From Deltaproteobacteria bacterium (lineage in GTDB: Bacteria > Desulfobacterota > Desulfobacteria > Desulfobacterales > B30-G6): a stretch of DNA of 7,627 bases. The stretch is taken from positions 1 to 7,627 of the forward strand of contig JAFDAT010000154.1 of assembly GCA_019313725.1 (NCBI GenBank). Direction: 5' to 3'. Each line of letters begins with the position of its first letter. Positions within the stretch are counted from its first letter, which is position 1. Of the stretch, positions 5,487 through 7,627 are shown piece after piece. Below the pieces are notes generated by a model. It made no database searches. It was not told the DNA's origin and saw only the letters and a list, made by a program, of their open reading frames with translations. The position numbers and the translations under genes were made by a program.

Positions 5487-5663
5487 ACGTAACACATAAA
5501 ACGATCCCTAAAGTAGCCCAGGTCTTCAGCCCTGCCAAAGCAGGTTACGGGAAACCAAATGCTAATTAAAAATTCAAAATTAAGAATTCAAAATTGCCCT
5601 CGATCCCGATTTCGATTTCGATTTCGATTCTGAACCTAAATCGTAAAACGATCCCTAAAAAGG
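5482..5663 (+). repeat. Composite leader module, copy B (upstream of dctQ)
   Basis: This is the second copy of the module at 4085-4300, with the same block order: AACGTAACACATAAAACG, ATCCCT, a degenerate CAGGGCT hairpin (5519-5534), GGTTACGGGAAACCAAA, an AATTCAAAATT run (5567-5595), a CGATNN array (5601-5630), TTCTGAACCTAAA, TCGTAAAACGATCCCTAAAA. It is about 35 bp shorter, mainly through loss of one AT-rich segment and one ACGT unit, and again ends at the ribosome-binding site of the following gene. Confidence 0.9.
5601..5630. repeat. CGATNN hexamer array, copy 5 (5 units)
   Basis: The units are CGATCC, CGATTT, CGATTT, CGATTT, CGATTC. It is embedded in leader copy B. Read in the dctQ frame it produces an artificial Ile-Ser string, which marks any upstream-extended dctQ start as wrong. 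Confidence 0.9.
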
Positions 5664-5671
5664 TGTTTTGC

Positions 5672-6163
5672 ATGCATACCTTGGACAAGTTAATCCAGAC
5701 CCTGGTGAAAATTTTGGTGTTTGTCGGTGGTGTTGCCCTGGTGGTAATGATTTGCCTCACCTGTGCCAACATCTTTTTCCGGCTTGTCTGGTTTCCCATT
5801 CGCGGGACGTTTGAATTCATGGGCTATTTCGGGGCTGTCGTTACGGCCTTTGCCCTGGCCTACACCGAGGTCAAGAAGGGGCACATCGCCGTGGATGTTG
5901 TCGTCAGTGGTTTTTCCAGAAAAACCCGGAAATATCTGCAAGTTGTGAACAGTTTCGTTTATTTTCTTTTTTTTGCAACCGCCGCCTGGCATATTGCCGG
6001 CAAGGCGTCCAACCTGCGCAAAACCGGTGAAGTCACCGAAACACTGCAAGTCATCTATTATCCCTTTACCTATGCCGTAGCGCTGGGGTTTGGTGTTCTC
6101 GCCCTGGTTCTCCTTGTAAATGCAGTCAAAAGCCTCTCCCCGGAAAAGGAGCATTCAACGTGA
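5672..6163 (+). CDS. dctQ: TRAP transporter small membrane subunit, DctQ family
   Basis: This 163-residue inner-membrane protein is the four-helix small subunit that partners DctM. Predicted helices lie near 12-35, 48-66, 90-110 and 130-152. Family motifs visible are CANIFFR (31-37, the N-x3-R pattern at the end of helix 1), GTFEFMGYFG (45-54), AYTEVKKGHIAVDVV (63-77) and the region before helix 4, TGEVTETLQVIYYPF (118-132). I choose the ATG at 5672, preceded by AGGTG with 6-nt spacing. The frame stays open upstream to a TTG at 5594, but those 26 extra codons are hexamer repeat DNA giving an Ile-Ser-rich string, not a DctQ N-terminus. The stop overlaps the GTG start of dctM by 4 bp, indicating translational coupling. 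The 344-bp distance from dctP is unusually long. Confidence 0.94.
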   Translation: MHTLDKLIQTLVKILVFVGGVALVVMICLTCANIFFRLVWFPIRGTFEFMGYFGAVVTAFALAYTEVKKGHIAVDVVVSGFSRKTRKYLQVVNSFVYFLFFATAAWHIAGKASNLRKTGEVTETLQVIYYPFTYAVALGFGVLALVLLVNAVKSLSPEKEHST

Positions 6164-7464
6164 GTCTGGCGCTGGTGGGTATCATTGGAATTGTTGCTCT
6201 GCTGCTGATCTTGTTTTTTTTAGGCATGCCGGTGGGATTCGCCATGGCCCTGGTTGGCTTTTTAGGATTTTGCTACGTTATATCACTCCAGGCGGGACTC
6301 AACATGGTCAGTTCGGTGTTGTGGGAGACGCTCGCAAAATACGGGCTGACCGTCATCCCCTTGTTCATTTTCATGGGCCAGATTGCCTTCTACTCGGGGG
6401 TCAATGAAAAACTGTACAAGGCGGCTTACCGATGTGTCGGGCATATCCGGGGCGGGATTGCCATGGCGACGATCCTGGCCTGTGCCGCCTTTGCCGCCAT
6501 TTGCGGTTCAAATGCGGCAACGGCGGCGACCATGACAACGGTTGCGCTGCCGGAGATGAATAAATTCAACTACAATCGAAAGCTCAGCACCGGTGCGATC
6601 GCCTGCGGTTCAACCCTGGGGGTGGTGATTCCACCGAGTGTGGTGTTGATTATCATCGGACTGTCCACCGAACAGTCCATCGCCAAACTTTTTTACGGGG
6701 GTATCGGCGCCGGTGTTCTGCTGGCATTTTTTTTAATGCTGACCGTGTATGTGGTATGCCGGATTAACCCGGACTGGGGCCCTGTCGGACCCAGGACGAC
6801 GTTCTTGGAAAAAATTAAATCCCTTTCCGGGGCCTTTGAAATGGTGCTTTTGTTTTTTCTGGTCATGCTGGGGCTCTATTTCGGATTTTTTACCCCCACC
6901 GAAGCCGGTGCTGTCGGGTCGTTGTTTGCAGTGCTGATTGGTGTTTTCCAACGGAGTTTGAGCTGGAAAGGATTTATCAGCTCGGTGACCGATACATTGC
7001 GGGTGTCCTGCATGGTGATCATGATCGTTGCCGGGGCCATGATTTTCGGCCGGTTCCTGGCGGTAACCCGGATTCCCTTTGACATTGCTACCTGGGTGGT
7101 TTCCCTTCCCATCCCCAATATCGGCATCTTGCTGATTATTGTTTTTATTTATATCGTCGGCGGCGCCGTAATGGATGCGCTGGCCCTTCTGCTGATAACC
7201 ATACCGATATTTTTCCCGGTGGCCATGGAACTGGGGTATGATCCCATCTGGTTCGGGGTTACCATTACCGTGGTGACGACACTGGGGGCGGTGACGCCAC
7301 CGGTGGGTGCGACCACTTATGTGGTGGGGGGCATGGCCAAAGATGTGCCGCTCAAAGATGTATTCACAGGGGTTACCTATTTTCTACCCGCCTATATTCT
7401 GTGTATTCTCATTCTGATGATGTTTCCCGGACTGGTCACCTTTTTGCCGGGTTTGCTGAACTGA
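6160..7464 (+). CDS. dctM: TRAP transporter large permease subunit, DctM family
   Basis: This 434-residue polytopic protein forms the ion-coupled transport channel of the TRAP system; the length is typical. It is strongly hydrophobic, with about a dozen membrane segments. Characteristic motifs are GMPVGFAMALVGFLG (22-36), IPLFIFMGQIAFYSG (66-80), ICGSNAATAATMTTVALPEM (114-133), ACGSTLGVVIPPSVVLIIIG (148-167), FFTPTEAGAVGS (243-254) and LGAVTPPVGATTYVVGGMA (375-393). The two Pro-Pro loops match the paired hairpins that line the substrate site in this family. The GTG start at 6160 overlaps the dctQ stop (GTGA) and has AAGGAG 8 nt upstream. Family identity is certain; the transported acid is not. 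From the neighbouring CoA-transferase and mutase genes I infer a mono- or dicarboxylate fed to CoA activation. Confidence 0.97.
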   Translation: MSLALVGIIGIVALLLILFFLGMPVGFAMALVGFLGFCYVISLQAGLNMVSSVLWETLAKYGLTVIPLFIFMGQIAFYSGVNEKLYKAAYRCVGHIRGGIAMATILACAAFAAICGSNAATAATMTTVALPEMNKFNYNRKLSTGAIACGSTLGVVIPPSVVLIIIGLSTEQSIAKLFYGGIGAGVLLAFFLMLTVYVVCRINPDWGPVGPRTTFLEKIKSLSGAFEMVLLFFLVMLGLYFGFFTPTEAGAVGSLFAVLIGVFQRSLSWKGFISSVTDTLRVSCMVIMIVAGAMIFGRFLAVTRIPFDIATWVVSLPIPNIGILLIIVFIYIVGGAVMDALALLLITIPIFFPVAMELGYDPIWFGVTITVVTTLGAVTPPVGATTYVVGGMAKDVPLKDVFTGVTYFLPAYILCILILMMFPGLVTFLPGLLN

Positions 7465-7553
7465 GAGGGCGGAAGGGCAGACGTTGAGAAGGTGAGAACA
7501 TGTGAATTATAGGTTTAGGGTATAAGATACACGGTAAAAATAGCCCATGGTTG

Positions 7554-7568
7554 ATAGGAAGTTCCTAT
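7554..7568. repeat. 15-bp perfect palindrome downstream of dctM
   Basis: ATAGGAA (7554-7560) and TTCCTAT (7562-7568) are perfect inverted arms around a single G. The 1-nt centre suits protein binding better than a tight RNA hairpin. No U-run follows, so it is not called a terminator. The remaining tail (7465-7627) holds no gene. Confidence 0.45.
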
Positions 7569-7598
7569 TAGCTGCAGACGGGCACAGACAGCTTGAAT

Positions 7599-7620
7599 GC
7601 TAATTTTAAAATTGCCTTTC
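7599..7620. repeat. Degenerate AATTCAAAATT-family fragment at the right edge
   Basis: AATGCTAATTTTAAAATTGCC echoes the AAATGCTAATT...AAAATTGCC blocks of leader copy B (5558-5599), with the middle shortened. It suggests that a third repeat cluster begins at the window edge after the TRAP genes. Confidence 0.5.
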
Positions 7621-7627
7621 TCTTGCT

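Larger units (their letters stand above)
5328..5671. other. Long repeat-filled gap between dctP and dctQ
   Basis: TRAP genes usually lie close together, but 344 bp separate dctP and dctQ. The gap holds a small stem-loop, an AATTTTGAA run (5350-5382), a short inverted CGATNN array (5414-5431), a GTTAAATCG run (5436-5486) and composite leader copy B (5482-5663). I see no gene and no clear promoter. Confidence 0.85.

Noticed and set aside
4085..5663. Repeat clusters considered as a CRISPR array or insertion sequence
   Set aside because: Repeat units are 6-8 nt or a duplicated leader, without regular 25-40 nt repeats and unique spacers; no cas or transposase gene and no target-site duplications were seen.
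7519..7531. GTAT-AAG-ATAC inverted repeat after dctM as a second GntR operator
   Set aside because: It shares only GTAT/ATAC with the main palindrome, has a different spacing, and no adjacent -35 box was found.
7465..7627. Rho-independent terminator after dctM
   Set aside because: The only clear inverted repeat has a 1-nt centre and no following T-run, so it does not meet the usual pattern.

Overview
The window looks like chromosomal DNA of an anaerobic or microaerobic Gram-negative bacterium, most likely a Desulfobacterota-type (sulfate-reducer or syntroph-like) lineage. This placement is an inference. It rests on the gene set (split B12-dependent acyl-CoA mutase, class III CoA-transferase, TRAP transporter) and on the style of the intergenic DNA; there is no rRNA or other phylogenetic marker here. 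Coding regions are moderately GC-rich, while intergenic regions are AT-rich and packed with short repeats.

Layout. Two gene clusters diverge from a promoter region near 3680-3735. On the minus strand, in transcription order, are a CaiB/BaiF-type class III CoA-transferase (3431-2241), a GntR-family regulator of the FCD type (2218-1514), the small B12-binding subunit of an acyl-CoA mutase (1277-879), and the large catalytic subunit of the same mutase (740 to beyond the left edge, C-terminus missing). On the plus strand are the three parts of a TRAP transporter: the periplasmic binding protein DctP (4311-5327), the small membrane subunit DctQ (5672-6163) and the large permease DctM (6160-7464, overlapping dctQ by 4 bp).

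How the genes could work together (inference). TRAP imports an organic acid, the CoA-transferase converts it to a CoA thioester, and the adenosylcobalamin mutase rearranges its carbon skeleton. The GntR protein would control both arms through a 15-bp palindrome (3717-3731) that covers the -10 box of the plus promoter and lies just upstream of the minus promoter. The mutase keeps the Tyr and Arg that bind the substrate carboxylate in methylmalonyl-CoA mutase, so a dicarboxylyl-CoA substrate is likely. Other motifs differ from the classical enzyme, so the true substrate is open.

Non-coding DNA. Nearly every intergenic gap is built from the same short-repeat modules: CGATNN hexamer arrays (five sites), ACGTTTTA/TAAAACGT runs, AATTCAAAATT runs, GTTAAATCG runs and a CAGGGCT hairpin element. 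The leaders of dctP and dctQ are two copies of one composite module of about 180-215 bp. This repeat mosaic is the most unusual structural feature of the window. No RNA genes, insertion sequences or CRISPR arrays were found.
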